Positions 51,301 to 63,300 of a DNA stretch of 64,000 nucleotides are shown here, one piece after another. Source of the DNA: Siderastrea radians. Lineage: Eukaryota > Cnidaria > Anthozoa > Scleractinia > Rhizangiidae. A program made the translations under genes and the position numbers. The notes under the pieces were generated by a model. It was given only the letters and a program-made list of their open reading frames with translations, did no database searches and was not told where the DNA came from. Positions within the stretch are counted from its first letter, which is position 1, and every line of letters starts with the position of its first letter. The stretch spans positions 14,974,071 through 15,038,070 of the forward strand of contig OZ024892.1 in assembly GCA_964017195.1 (NCBI GenBank), given 5' to 3'.

Positions 51301-54300
51301 CGGCCATAGGCCTGAAAGAAGAAATTAGAAATGAGAACCAGGATCAAAGAAAAATCTTTTGACCCCAGCGGGATTTGAACCCACGACCTCCGGATTAGAT
51401 CACCGTTGCTCTACCAACTGAGCTACGAGGCCAAGCTGGGAGCAGGTCGTGGAAGTAAAGATATTAAAGTCGCGGCAATGGAAATCTGTGTATCGTAAGT
51501 AATGTGATGTGCCGCGTAGCACTCTGTAATGAAATTAGTAAACATTTAAAGTGTATGTATGAGTGCTAGAAGTGAGCAATACTGCCCTACATAATTTCCC
51601 CCCGGCCATAGGCCTGAAAGAAGAAATTGGAAATGAGAACCAGGATCAAAGAAAAATCTTTTGACCCCGGCGGGATTTGAACCCATGACCTCCGGATTAG
51701 ATCACCGTCGCTCTACCAACTGAGCTACGAGGCCAAGCTGGGAGCAGGTCGTGGAAATAAAGATATTAAAGTCGCGGCAATGGAAATCTGTGTATCGTAA
51801 GGAAATTATTTGTTTTGTATCATTTATACGTAGGAACAAACCAAGCAGCAGCTGCTTCAACATGGAATACAACTTGAGGAGTTTGGAGGTGATATTCAGT
51901 CAGTGGAGGTGTCCGCCTTAAAGGTACCAAGTAGTATACAAATCTGCAGTGAGAATTATTTTGTTCTTGTTAGAACTTTATACTAGTTAGTGAAGCCCTC
52001 AGCTTCTCCCTAAGCAGAGGCCAATGCTGATATCTTTCCTTCACCCAAGTCTACAGACCTTTTCATGGTTTCCTGTGCCATTTAGGAAGGGGGCAAACAC
52101 AGCTAAAATGACAATAACTGCATCTGAATTGTCTAACTTCAAGCCTCTTTGACTCCATTTGAATTTGCAAGATTTTGATGGTAATCATTGATATCTTTTT
52201 AATGGTTTTTCTCTTGGACAACAGATGCAGTTTATTAGGGCCTGAAAAATTTTTAATTCATACGATCTTTTGTAGTCAAAGTCTGCAAGTTACCTTGAAA
52301 TTTCAATGGTCTTTAATTTTTGAAGAGGAGTTACACAGGCTCAAATCCTACACTGAAATTTAATGATGTTTTAGCTGTGTATGCTTCCCAACCAACTGAA
52401 GCTGGTGTTGAAAACAGTGAAAAGGTCTACAATAATGTAAGCGAGCCTCTTCTTGTCACTGCTTCTACATTCCTTTCCTAAGTGATACTTCAAAAGCCAA
52501 AGAATGATAGGTCAGCTGCCCAACAAATTGAAATTAACTTAAGATTTTCTGATAAGTTTGGCCTTACTGGTCTATGCTGTTTTCTCTCCGTGTGCTCCAT
52601 TTTAGTCTCAATTCATTTGATTGTTTCAACATCAAAAAGACAAGTTGCAGATTTGAAGAAAGGGGAAGGTGATCCAGCCACGCTGGACCCATCTTCTAGA
52701 TCCACCACTGCTTAGGCCACCACTTTTCCCTTATGGGCTCCATTTCAGTGCTTACCTTGTGATGTTTTCTACCAGCATCCTTAAAGTATGATGAATCTCT
52801 TCACCTTAGAGTAGCAGCAGTTTAATGATTAACATCTTTTACATACGTAATCTTGAAGGGAACAAACCTTGATGCCCTGTTAGAAGCTATCACGACTCTT
52901 GCTGAGTTACATGATCTGAAGGCCAAAAGGAAGTGTCCTGCAGAGGGAGTTGTTCTGGAGTCAAGAAAGGATAAAGGAAAAGGGTACATGTTTGAAATAG
53001 CTTATTGTCAGTGGTTACAAGACAGAGAGACGAGGGAGCCCATTTCAATGTGTGGTGAATGGATGTAGCAGGAGTCCAGAGGGTTAATTACTTGGACAAC
53101 ATGAATTCCTGTTACAAGTCACAATCATAAAAAAGTGAGGGGGTGTAGTTATAGGAAAACCTGTTGGTGAATAAAAAAAAACAGTTTCTTTTTGAGACAA
53201 GTGAAAATAAAGGAACCCATTTACAGCTGAAATCACTGCAGTGTACAGACCCGGACTGTTCAAACAAGAATTGTTGGCCATTATTTGTCCAACAAATCAT
53301 AGCCTTTTATTTGACAAGGATCTGAGCTTCCTGGACTTGAAAACCCAAGTATGCACACTGCACTCAAGTTGGCTGTAAATATTATGATTGTCAAATGACA
53401 GGATTGGTGATGGTGTGTAGTTAATTCATTTGCTGAGATATCACACCTACAGTGTCTTATCAGTATCTCTTGATGGAAATGTTTTTACATAATAGGAATT
53501 TTGTGTTTCATTTTAATTAATTAATTCATTTTTTTTTTGTTCTAGTGCTGTTGCAACAGTCCTTGTGAAAAATGGAATCTTAAGAAAAGGCAGCATTATT
53601 CTTGCTGATCAGACATTTGCAAAGGTAAAGCAAACCATAGCTATCATTTATCTTTTGAAAGTGACATCATCAGTCAGGTGATAGTTCTTATCATATATAT
53701 GTAGGTACGCCTGATGTATGACAGCCACGGCCAAGCCATGTCAGAGGCCACACCCTCGACTCCTGTGGAGGTGTTGGGGTGGAGGGAGCTGCCGTCAGCA
53801 GGGGATGAAGTTGTTGAAGTCAAATCAGAGGTGAAATGAGTTAAGAGTCTTAATGCTGACAAACCTGTAGCCCACAGCGATTCTACTTGAAATTAGAATG
53901 TGTAGTTCCAGAAAATACCCATACTCTCCCCACAGAAGGTTTTTTTGTTTTGCACCCCTCCCCCGGGAAAAAAAATTCCGGTATAGCTTCATACTTTTCT
54001 TATAAAATTTTGGCTTGTAAGACCCTCCTTCCCTTAGGAATTTCAAATGACCTTCTATGGGGTGGGTATGGATTTTTTCTGGACCTACACAATTTGGAAT
54101 CAAAGAGCTTTTTGAGAAGGGAGGAAAACCGGGGAACTGGGGGAAAACCCTCAGAACAAGGATGTGAACAAAAACACTGCCTCAACTCACATACATTACA
54201 ATGTACATCTCACATGGTATTTTACATTTTTAATCTTTTAAGCTCCAATATCAGCATGTATATTCTCCTGAAACTGTTCTCTATAAATTTGGTGTAGCAC

Positions 54301-57300
54301 TAGTTGGCAGAATTTGCTTATACATGGAGACATTTTGTCTTTGATGATTAAGTCCTTTAATCCCATGTCCTGTATGCTTGATGAAGTAGTGATAGTGTAA
54401 AAAGGAAATAGATGCTTGTCACTGTTGGGGCTTTAAAGATTCAAGAGAATCAACACCAAGATGAAACTCAACAGCAACCATTTATTGCTCAAACTTCTTG
54501 GTTGCCTCAACAAAACAAATCACATAGCTTTGCTCTTACAATTGGGGATGGTTGAAAACCCTCCAAGGGTATCAGTAAAATACAAACTACATTCAACAAA
54601 CAAACATTCCAAGAATGTTTCATCACACAAACGCCATTTGCACAGTGTTCAGTTGACCAAAGCATCATATGCCAAGTTTGATCCAGGCCAGGGAAGCAAG
54701 TGCTTTTGCCACTCGTCTACACTTTTTCCCCATATGAACCACTAATAAATTATTAGTGGTAACTGCATAGCATGGAGTACGCTTTCTATTAATAGCAATA
54801 GGGCATGTAATCTCAAATTGATGGAAGGTGTAGCATGCAAATGATTTGAAATTACATGCACAACTTGTACAAGTATGACAAAACCTTAATCATGCTACAC
54901 AAAGCTCAGCTCTACGTGCTCATTACTCACATCATTCAATAATATTATCAAAATTTGAGGTGAAAAAGTCCAACAATATTTGTAGGAAGATTAACTGGTT
55001 TCTTTGCATAAATTATAGCAAACATGCAATATAACAAACCAAGTATTCCAAGTATTTTCAACTAAAGATAGCACTGCTTTGCTGATATTTTTATGTGAAT
55101 TAAAACCAACAGCAAGAAGCTCACGATGCTGCAAGCAAGAGGAAGACAGTGTCACATGAAAATAGACTAACGTCAGGAGATGGGCATAATTTGCTATTGG
55201 ATGTTGAACTCTCTTATAAAGGAGATCCTGCACCCAAAGAACCTAGCAGGATTTATGATAGCTCTCAGAAGTTAAATGTTGTTATAAAAGGTTTGTATAT
55301 GCAAGATAATTACCAGTGTTCACGGTATATACCGTAAGTGATACTGCCAGTTTTCTAGTAGTACTGACCTTAATTGATTTCTTGTCATTTCAATCACCAT
55401 TTCTGACCAGGAGGTTCTCTCTAGTGGCACTAAACCTGTAAAACACTTGCCAGTCTTTTACTTAAAAACATGAATTTTTTGTGGAATTTTGATTTCAACA
55501 ATTTTGGAATTTTTTAATGAACAAATTGAAGTGGTTTGAAAAAGGAGTGTCACAAAATTTTGCTAATGCAAAAAATAAGTGCCTCTTATTGTGCCATTAT
55601 TTTCAGAAAAACTGCCTACAGGCCCTAAACACAACCAAATTATAGATGATTATTGTCATCGATTTTGCACCATTTTCAGTAGGTGATCAGCTAGTTTTAG
55701 ACATTTTATACCTTGTTTTGCAGGTGATGTTGATGGTTCAATAGAAGCCATTAACGATGCTCTACAAACATATACATCAAAAAAAGTTTCCCTGAATGTA
55801 CTGTCTGCTGAAGTTGGGGCCATCAATGAAAATGACATCAAACTTGCTGATACTTTCAAGGGTAAGTGGAGCCCTGGAGAGTTTCATGAAATTATTACAA
55901 AATGAGGGAAGAAATGACACATAAGTTTGATGTTTAGAACATGGGATAACACATTTAGGTTTAGAGATCAAGCTTTTGTCACTGTCCAGGCTTGCGGTTT
56001 ACTCTTAGACAAAATCCTTTTAGTTTCGTTTATTTCATCCAAAGCAACTGATGTTCAGTATCAGCCATTGGAAAAAAGTGTCATTTTTTGCTTTGAGACT
56101 TTTACATACTCAACGATTATTACGAATTTTTCCCTACATCTGAGAGCGGTGTTGTCGGAAGGAAATAAATTATTTTCTGCCGCTTGCCACTTAAGTTTAC
56201 TCCTGTTACATGTGACCTCTCAAAGTTCTATCGTTATAGAAAGCTGATCCCCTTCTGGCCAGTATCGATCAAAACATAACTCGCTGGACATTTAGGTGTC
56301 ATAATCTCATTATTGGCAAGATGTCGCAGAAAATGTATTTTCCTTTTTTTTCTCAAAAGGAAAATTTTGGCAAGTTGTATGTATGTTTTCAACTCCAAGT
56401 TGATGGCCACTCGACAAATTTGGCTGAAATTTGGCAGACCATATCTGCAAATTTTTATCCCTCTTTTTGTTTTAAAGCTAGAGCTTTTTTCCACACAAAG
56501 TGCAAATTTATGTTTTCTCTGACTTCATCTGCTAAAAAAAGAAGAACAAACACTCTTCCCAAAAATCTGAGACACATTGTTTTAGCCAGAGGTGTCAAGA
56601 AGGGAATGTGGTGTTAATGGCTTTGCTTTCTTTGTTTCTGTAAAGAGTGAAACCTAATTTGTGAAGATATGTTCATGTCAAAAAAGCTTCCCATTTTCCG
56701 AACATATTAAACTTTTGCCTCTTTTTGAATTAAAAAGTCATTTTTTGGAATTATTAACCCATTGACTCCTGTGCCACCCAATACCGCCTGTAAAGGACCA
56801 TAGTCCTTGTTATGTTTGTGATGTCAGCAGATATTTTTGGTAACCAGTTGATGCACACTTCTAACAAAAAGTGCCTAAACTGAAGCACTCACTTAAAATA
56901 GACCAGAGTTACATGAAGAAAAAGGAGCTGCCTTGTGAAATTGACGCAAAACTTGGCCTTGGCACTGATTGACACTTCCAGTTGAAAATTTCCTCTTTCT
57001 TGGAAGTTTAATCGAAATCTATTCTAATCCAAGAAAAGACCATTCAGTGACCTACAAACTCCAAGAGAAAATCGAACTGAGAACTGAAAATAACAGGACA
57101 AATTTGGAATTTTGCACGTGCCCGAGATCAAATTTGCCAAACAACCTCGGAAATCAAAGAAAAGTTTAGTTTCTGTACTGCAGATGAAATATTATTGACG
57201 TTTGGACCAGGATTTGAGCAGACAGGAGCCAGATTATGGCATCATTGCCTTAAAATGGAGGGGGTTTTTTACGTAAAGGTTAGGAGTGAAAGGTTGAGCT

Positions 57301-60300
57301 GCCAAAAAATATGATTTTTACTATTAATAGTTAATGGATTTTTTCAGAAAAACAACAAAACTAGAGCGATCCATGCACAAACGGTCCTGAAGGGTGGCTG
57401 ATACCCTAAGCCCTTGTGTACAGCATATTATTCTACCAACACTCCCAGATTATCTGGGAGTTTCCTAGATTTGGACCAAATGAACGGGTCACCCATATGA
57501 GCTATCGCATCTCCCACACTCAAGTGACTGTAAGTCAATTCCCCACATTGTGTTAGAAAAAAAGATAAAATAAATTAACCCTTAATTTTCCCATGATCAA
57601 AATTTCTGCTTTGTACATTTAAATCTCATGCTTGGTTGGTTTTCTTATTTATATGGTGATGCCCCAGTTTTCTACTTTCCCATGGTGCCATTGTACATTT
57701 ACAAGGCAAGAATCTACTAAGTGGAGTAGTGGGGAAGGAGGGGGGGGGGACATTTCCAGGGGGGGTTCAGGGATAAGAAGGGACCTTGTCAAAAAGGAAA
57801 AAATCTCTAGATTTCATCTCTCTGGAGGTTGGCATCTCAGTTAGAGGGCAGGGGTCTGGTAATCAGAATGATGGGTAAGCACACATGTTCCTCTGAACTA
57901 AAATTCTATCATTATCTCTGTTAATACCTAGGCACAGTGTTTGGCTTCAATGTTAAGACTTCAAAGAAAATGCAATCCTTTGCAAAACAGCTTGGCGTCA
58001 GTGTTAAACAACACAATATCATTTACAAGCTGCTGGAGGATATCAAGGTTTGTTTACTGTGTATGAATTGAACCTCTGGGAGCAGACACCTAGCATAAAC
58101 ACACTCATCACTCAGTGATGAGTGGTGAGTTGATTTTAGCTCAGTCAGAGCGAAAATTCCTTCCCAAAAGGAAGTATAATCATTATGAAAGCAGAGTTAT
58201 ATAGTTTACAAAAAGGAAAGACAGAGTGCACTTTCAGTTTCTAGATGGCAAGGATATGTTGCAATTCTCTTTGGTAATTTTATGTTCAATGGAAATAAAA
58301 TTGTACTGTCTTATTGCAGGATGAACTTTCAAACAGACTGCCTCCAATTCAGGAAGAGACTGTCAACGGTGAGGCTGCAGTGCTTAAAGTGTTCCATCTG
58401 ACTGGCGCACGCAGAGCTGTAGTTGCTGGCTGTCGTGTGAAAAGGGGAAGCCTTATTCGTGACAGTTTTTACAGAGTTACAAGGAATGATGAGGTCTTAT
58501 ATGAGGGTGAGTTTTAATTCCATCAAGTTTCCAAAAATAACCCACTCTTTCATCTGAAGGAAACCCATTTGGGGGACTCGCATGGTTTTTTTTTTCTGGA
58601 ATCCCATGATATCCATTATGAAGTGTGTGCTGAGGTCCACATCTAAGGGAATTACCTAGGAATGCTTATATGTACTCTTGGGTCCACATCTCTGGGAATT
58701 CAATTGGAATACCCATACTCAGTGGTCAACATTTCAGAATCCCATAGGGAATTTATACCCTTGGTCCATGAGTAAGGAATTCCTTTAGAGTACTCACACA
58801 TTTTGGTCCACAGGTCAAGGAATGCCCATGCTCTTGGGTGCATAGTGAATCTCCTATGGAATAGATACCTTTGTAAGAAGACCCCTAGGAATCCCACACG
58901 ATGTACACACTTTTGGGTCCACACTCAGGGGCTTAACATCTCAAGGAATCTTCTAGGGGTTCACACTGTTGAGTGTACGTCTTTGAGAATCCTCTAGAAA
59001 TGTCCATAGTTTAGACATCATATCTCAGGGAATCCCCTAGGAAGCAAATACTCTTGGATCCACTCTTCAGGGAATGCCCTATTGGAGGGATACCATTGAG
59101 TGTGCATTTAACAATGCAAGAAAATTCCCAATATGTTCGGATGCTCCAGTTTCTAATTGAGGAAAGGCACACACTGTTGCATCCACTTCTCAGGGAATCC
59201 CCAGGAAGTACACACTGTTGCGTCCACATCCCAGGGAATCCCCTGAAAGCACACACTGTTGCATCCACATCTCAGGGAAACTCCAGGAAGTACACACTGG
59301 TGGATCCACATCCCAGGGAATCCCCTGAAAGCACACACTGTTGCATCCACATCTCAGGGAAACCCCAGGAAGTACACGCTGGTGGATCCACATCCCAGGG
59401 AATCCCCTGAAAGTACACACTGGTGGATCCACATCCCGGGGAATCCCCTGAAAGCACACACTGGTGGATCCACATCCCGGGGAATCCCCAGGAAGTACAC
59501 ACTGTTGCGTCCAAATCCCATGGAATCCCCTGAAAGCACACACTGTTGCATCCACATCCCGGGGAATCCCCAGGAAGTACACACTGTTGCGTCCAAATCC
59601 CATGGAATCCCCTGAAAGCACACACTGTTGCATCCACATCTCAGGGAATCCCCAGGAAGTATACACTGGTGGGCCCAAATCCCAGGAAATCCCCAGGAAA
59701 TACACGCTAGTGTGTTCACATCTCAGGGAATCCCCCAAAAGCACACACTGTTGCATCCTCATGCACATCTCAGGGAATCCCCCAAAAGCACACACTGTTG
59801 CATCCTCATGCACATCTCAGGGAATTCCCAAAGAGCACACAGTGTTGGCTCCTCATCTCAGGGAATCCCCTAAGGAGCACATACCCTTTGATTCACATCT
59901 CAGAGAATCCCCTAGTTATTCTAAGCACATATTGTTGGATCTGTATCTCAAAGAAACAAAATGGTACACTTAAGTCCACATCTAAACTACTTTTAGGACC
60001 ACCTTTCAGGAAATTTCCAAGAGTCCCCATCTCAGGGAATCCCCTATTAAGCACACATCCTTTAGATTACATCTTAGCAATCCATTAGGGTACACAAATC
60101 ATTGGACCTGTACCTCAGTGACTCTGCTTTCAGGAAACAATACATCTCAAGGGAGTCATTTTCAGAATGAGACAAAATGCTGACCATCTTAAAATGGACT
60201 TTCCTGCTTCTTTTCTCTAACAGGAAAATTGTCCACCATGAAGCGGGGGCAGGATGACATAAGCCAAGCCAAGAGAGAAACTGAGTGTGGCTTATCATTT

Positions 60301-60393
60301 GACAAATTCAGTGACATTGAAGAAGGAGATGTCATTCAGTGCTACACTGTGACAGTGAAAAAGCAAGATATTGACTGGAACTGGGGTTTTTAG
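38795..60393 (+). CDS. MTIF2: Mitochondrial translation initiation factor IF-2, about 18 exons
   Basis: A GTPase that places fMet-tRNA on the mitochondrial small ribosomal subunit. Exons: 38795-38830 (tentative), 43900-44007, 45080-45154, 48229-48295, 48538-48597, 49297-49378, 49522-49667, 50126-50305, 51065-51114, 51834-51923, 52859-52983, 53546-53624, 53705-53830, 55113-55290, 55724-55861, 57932-58047, 58320-58506, 60224-60393. All joins are in phase, giving about 670 aa (human 727). G1 GHVDHGKT (157-164), G2 Thr in [10 protein letters not shown]3 DTPGH (205-209), G4 NKVD (259-262) and G5 SAL are all present. Domain II ([11 protein letters not shown]...), the [10 protein letters not shown] domain III block and the C-terminal tRNA-binding domain (VAGCRVKRG) follow, ending WNWGF. 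The first exon is chosen because [12 protein letters not shown] is basic, like a mitochondrial presequence, and its CAG|GTAAGA donor has the phase needed by the exon at 43900. Without it the product lacks a start Met. An ATG at 43720 reads into exon 2 but gives no presequence-like N terminus and ignores the good acceptor at 43898-43899. Confidence 0.93.
39309..39350. repeat. (AAT)n microsatellite, about 13 units (MTIF2 intron 1)
   Basis: An uninterrupted AAT repeat running to about 39349. It is likely length-polymorphic. Confidence 0.9.
40860..41020. mobile_element. MITE fragment of the 53900-54090 family (MTIF2 intron 1)
   Basis: It shares TTTTTTGTTTTGCAACCCC, TTTTGGCCTTTAAGAACCCC and TAGGAATTTCCGATGACCTTCC with the complete element, and ends GGATTTTTTCTGGAACTACAC followed by AAT. 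The left end is lost. Confidence 0.7.
41261..43200. repeat. Tandem array of a ~210-bp unit containing a 25-bp-arm hairpin (MTIF2 intron 1)
   Basis: Nine junctions are visible, with successive spacings near 219, 210, 212, 199, 212, 212 and 213 bp measured from 41631 to 43108. At each junction AACCAACCACTG/AAACAACATAACC and its complement GGTTATGTTGTTACAGTGGTTGGTT flank an AT linker based on TTAATTATTAATTATTAA. The segment between junctions therefore starts and ends with 25-bp inverted repeats (one mismatch), like a ~185-bp MITE arranged head to tail with a constant linker. ORFs of about 60 codons on the minus strand recur with the repeat and are not genes. Confidence 0.9.
44940..44960. repeat. 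(TTG)n microsatellite with nearby (TTTA)n (MTIF2 intron 2)
   Basis: About six TTG units; a (TTTA)n run with a T9 stretch lies at 44702-44740. Both are simple repeats without apparent function. Confidence 0.7.
45262..47612 (-). mobile_element. piggyBac transposon (2351 bp) with perfect TIRs and TTAA duplication, MTIF2 intron 3
   Basis: The terminal inverted repeats CCCTTTCACTACTG (45262-45275) and CAGTAGTGAAAGGG (47599-47612) are perfect, and TTAA sits immediately outside both (45258-45261, 47613-47616). Near the right end a GGCCGCTTTTGGCCGC motif occurs twice (about 47538-47553 and 47580-47596) as subterminal repeats. The element lies antisense within MTIF2 and carries one transposase frame with a single frameshift. 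Perfect ends suggest recent insertion. Confidence 0.95.
45669..47350 (-). pseudogene. piggyBac transposase (DDE_Tnp_1_7), one frameshift
   Basis: Cut-and-paste transposase of about 560 codons if counted across the break. From the Met at 47350 an acidic Asp/Glu-Ser N-terminal region is followed by the catalytic core. The three catalytic Asp blocks are seen: [22 protein letters not shown] and GGVDRADQL. The C terminus is a Cys/His-rich zinc-binding domain ([21 protein letters not shown]). The frame breaks at about 46575-46579: one base appears to be missing between the GIKV segment and the [10 protein letters not shown] segment, so the second half reads in another frame. Everything else stays open. 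An upstream in-frame extension to 47485 exists; 47350 is preferred because typical piggyBac N termini begin shortly before the acidic region. Confidence 0.9.
48305..48370. repeat. Short degenerate tandem repeat (MTIF2 intron 4)
   Basis: Four to five copies of a CCATTAGTTAGTYCC-like motif, about 15 bp each, just after the exon 4 donor. No coding or regulatory role is evident. Confidence 0.55.
50488..50933. mobile_element. G-run TIR MITE (446 bp) with 9-bp target duplication (MTIF2 intron 8)
   Basis: The left end CCCCGGGGGGGTACTC and the right end GAGTACCCCC...CGG are inverted repeats. GAGCCACAC occurs immediately outside both ends (50479-50487, 50934-50942). Inside, CCCTATCCCAGAC / CCCTATCCTAGAC and similar words are repeated. 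There is no transposase. An 8-9 bp duplication would fit hAT or Mutator-type mobilisation. Confidence 0.85.
51195..51798 (-). mobile_element. Head-to-tail SINE dimer with one 15-bp target duplication (MTIF2 intron 9)
   Basis: Two copies of a 302-bp unit (51195-51496, 51497-51798) abut without a linker and differ at roughly seven positions by eye. The pair is bounded by AAGGAAATTATTTGT on both sides (51180-51194, 51799-51813), while no such duplication lies between them. Each copy has a tRNA-like head on the minus strand (51361-51432, 51663-51734) with GCTC/GAGC D-stem and GGTTCAAATCC B-box. The anticodon region would read TCT (Arg-like), but position 33 is A, so a working tRNA is unlikely. 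Confidence 0.85.
53900..54090. mobile_element. Complete MITE (191 bp) with AAT target duplication (MTIF2 intron 13)
   Basis: The left end GTGTAGTTCCAGAAAA and the right end TTTTTTCTGGACCTACAC are inverted, with the homology running on through CCCATAC and AGAAGGT. AAT flanks both sides (53897-53899, 54091-54093). The interior has C-run and TTTTGTTTTGCACCCC motifs shared with 40860-41020. The terminal GGTTCCAGAAAATA core links it to the larger 9256-9903 element. Confidence 0.85.
56758..57293. mobile_element. Degenerate TTAA-type MITE (MTIF2 intron 15)
   Basis: The left end CCCATTGACTCCT follows TTAA (56754-56757). The right end AGGAGTGAAAGG precedes TTGA (57294-57297), one base off TTAA. The ends resemble those of the piggyBac element and the 25856-26059 MITE, but the copy is old and lacks a transposase. 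Confidence 0.5.
58600..60090. repeat. 41-bp minisatellite (MTIF2 intron 17)
   Basis: The period is 41 bp: starts at 59171, 59212, 59253 and 59294 are exactly spaced. The core word is CACACTGTTGCATCCACATC followed by TCAGGGAATCCCC and AGGAAGTA or TGAAAGCA. Units alternate between two subtypes. Copies are clean at 59160-59830 and diverge outwards (GGAATCCCCTAG words back to about 58600 and on to about 60090). Open frames on both strands with a 41-residue period are by-products. Confidence 0.92.
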
Positions 60394-63300
60394 TGTCACA
60401 CAGAAAACAATACTTATTGGTCTAATCAATATGAATTGTTTGTACATATTTTTTTTAAATCTAACAATTCAGAATATAAAATTGTGGCATTTGATTCAAT
60501 TCTATTAATTCCAAAAAGTGTCAATCCATTTCAGTTTAAATTAACTCAATGGCCTCTCTTTAAGCCAATCTTGAGAGGGAGTTGGGTTTACTTTGTGAAG
60601 ATTTAGAAAGTTTTAAATAACAGATTATGATAGAACCTCTTAATAATTAACCTTACTTAACAATTTAGTAAACCCAATTTAAAAATACCAAGGATTCTGT
60701 ACAGAAAGAATAAGCACTGTTTCTTGGCATTCATATTTGTGTGGACAAAGTGCCCTAAAGTTTTGCTTACTAATGAGTGAGTATTAATTTATGAGACAGT
60801 TCAGAAAATTCTAAGACAACAGCATCAAGTTGAATGAAGTCCTCAACTAAATAAAAATAATTGCTGCCTGAAGTTTGGACTTGTGTTGACTTCTTTTTTG
60901 TTCAAAATGCTGAAGCTGACTGGTCATTTTAGAATTCAGAATTCCTTCAGGGGAGGAATGAACCTGACAACAAGTAAGAAAATGTTGGTTTTTCTCCTCA
61001 TTTACTCCAAGTTTGAATCAAAAGTTAGGATCAACCAGCCTCACATACAAGCATACTTTTATGGCCGGGGAAGGGGAATGTCGTAACTACTAGTAACAAG
61101 CCCCCATTTCAGGGGCAATAAGGGGAGTGAAAGGCAGGGACTAACAAGCCCCTCGTCCCTCCCCCCTGAGGATGAAGTTTGGACACAGAAGCCTAGTCCT
61201 CCACTGGCATCTCCTGTGGTTTGAGAAAGAAGGAAAGAAGACAGAGGTGAGAAAAAACAAAGGATGGGGGGGGGGGGGGGCATGTCAACATCACTTGCTG
61301 ATTATCACAGATTAGCCACTTGCACCAATTGGATTATAGAGTTGCCTGCAGAGTGGGTGAGGTGAAACCAGCAACTATGGGTTGCAAGTATCAAGTCTCA
61401 TTTCTCTTAACTTTAGTTAGTAGGTTACTCACGATGATCACCATAATGGATGCTTACCGTTACTACTAGCAATATGCACAACAGGTGTCACAACGAATAT
61501 TATCTTGTAACAATGACCTGTCTTGCGGAGGCTGTAACTCAGTGGCTAGTGCAGAATGTCATGCTTTAGACACCTGTTTCCTTTATAGGCCACCTCTCTC
61601 TTTGTAAACAGATAACCATCTCTCTCTTTATCAACACAAATCATATTCCACAAGCAATTTCAAAATTGAGTTTATTCTCCTAAATCAAAATACTTTACAA
61701 AGTTTTCTACTTGTTCAATAACCACAAATTATAAATAGCAATAAGATTACAATATTTTGACACAAAGTGCACTGTTGATATACAAATTCTATAAAAACCT
61801 TCTCAAGGTAACTTTCAAGCATTGTTATTTTTTATGTAAAGCTTATCTAAATCTTAGGTTAAACTGGAAAACTTTTAAGCAAGACTGTATTGTCATATGA
61901 AGTGACAAGATTTTAACTGTCAAAATAATAGGAAAAACTATACATTTTATCATCTTTTCACAATAATAATATATTAACTCATCCAACTTAAATAAGGTCA
62001 TAACCGTTCTTAAATGAATACCCTGTGAGTAGGCTGCAAACAGTCACTATTGTTCTTCAAGGATAGTAGGGTGCGGAATAATCAGGAATGGCACAATCTG
62101 AGGAGTGAGAGGCAAATAAATGAGACCCAAGGAGCAAGGGCGCAAGCCCAAGGAAGACAAAATGAATTTCCACTTCCTTTGGCTTGTGGCCTTATTCCTC
62201 ATGCAAGCCACTCACCACCCGGATGTAAAAAGGCATAAAGTGATGACTGTCTTAGTTTACTTTTGAGTTTTTCTCAAAATTGCTACAGGTTTACCGGTAT
62301 TGCAAGTAAAAACCCAAACTTGTATACTTTCGGAGAAATTGCCTATAGTTAACTACTGTCATTATCTTGACTGCTAGTGAAGCAAAATGGCAGTTGGCTG
62401 GTTTCTTTGTTCAAAGGCAAACAAAAGAAATTATTTAACATGTCGGCAAGTTCTTTGAAATTATAGATTTTGACTAGACAGTAGCATTGTTAGTTGTTTG
62501 AAAACAAGCCCTTACGACAAAACTGGAGCAATATTGAGCAAAACGAAAAAATTACAAAGACTGCAGGAACATTTGAGCTGGTAGTTTCTTTACTTGCTTG
62601 AGTCTGGCTGGAATGCTGTTGAATTTTTAGATTAAAACGATTTTCACAATCGTGATGTTGTAAGAATCTACATTTTTGTTAAATAATGGATAATGAATAA
62701 TGGATAAAAATGTGTAAATAAATGTCTATGGAGAGGTGAATACAACACCAGTGGAAATTATATCAAAAACTGTTTGTAGCAGCCGAGCACAAATGTGTAT
62801 ATCTTACTTTGTTGAAGATGCTCAAATCATCTTTACACAGCAGCAAATCCAAAATGGCAAACACAGCAGCTGGACAAGTACAGTTAATTTTATGAACCTT
62901 ACCTCATCCAAAACTGCACATCTAAGCTATTTTTAAATAGTACAAAACAGATGTAAAATACTGTCCCCAAACTCCTAATAAATCTAACCTTTGGTAAAAT
63001 AATATAAATAGTCATAAAACCCAAATAATTTAAATGCTGGCAATAAATACTCTTCTTCAAAACCTTGCTTCATTTCAACTTTTCTTTACAGCATATATTA
63101 ATAATTATTTTTTATACTAAATACTTACAACAAAACTGTTTTGCCTTGACTTCTCTCAAAATACAGATTCAGTTCTCAGAAAATTTATTTTAAACTTCTT
63201 GCAAATTGAGTTGTTTGTGAAATACAAACTGTTACAACAAGTCAAGTCAATTTTGTAGCACCTCGTCTGACAAGAATAATAAAGATAGAGCTTTTATTTA

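Noticed and set aside
51361..51734. Two functional tRNA-Arg genes
   Set aside because: The anticodon stem is poorly paired, position 33 is A, and each is the head of a 302-bp SINE copy.
59054..59973. Long ORFs on both strands in the 41-bp minisatellite (up to 207 codons)
   Set aside because: They repeat with the 41-bp period, occur on both strands at once and lie inside an intron of MTIF2.
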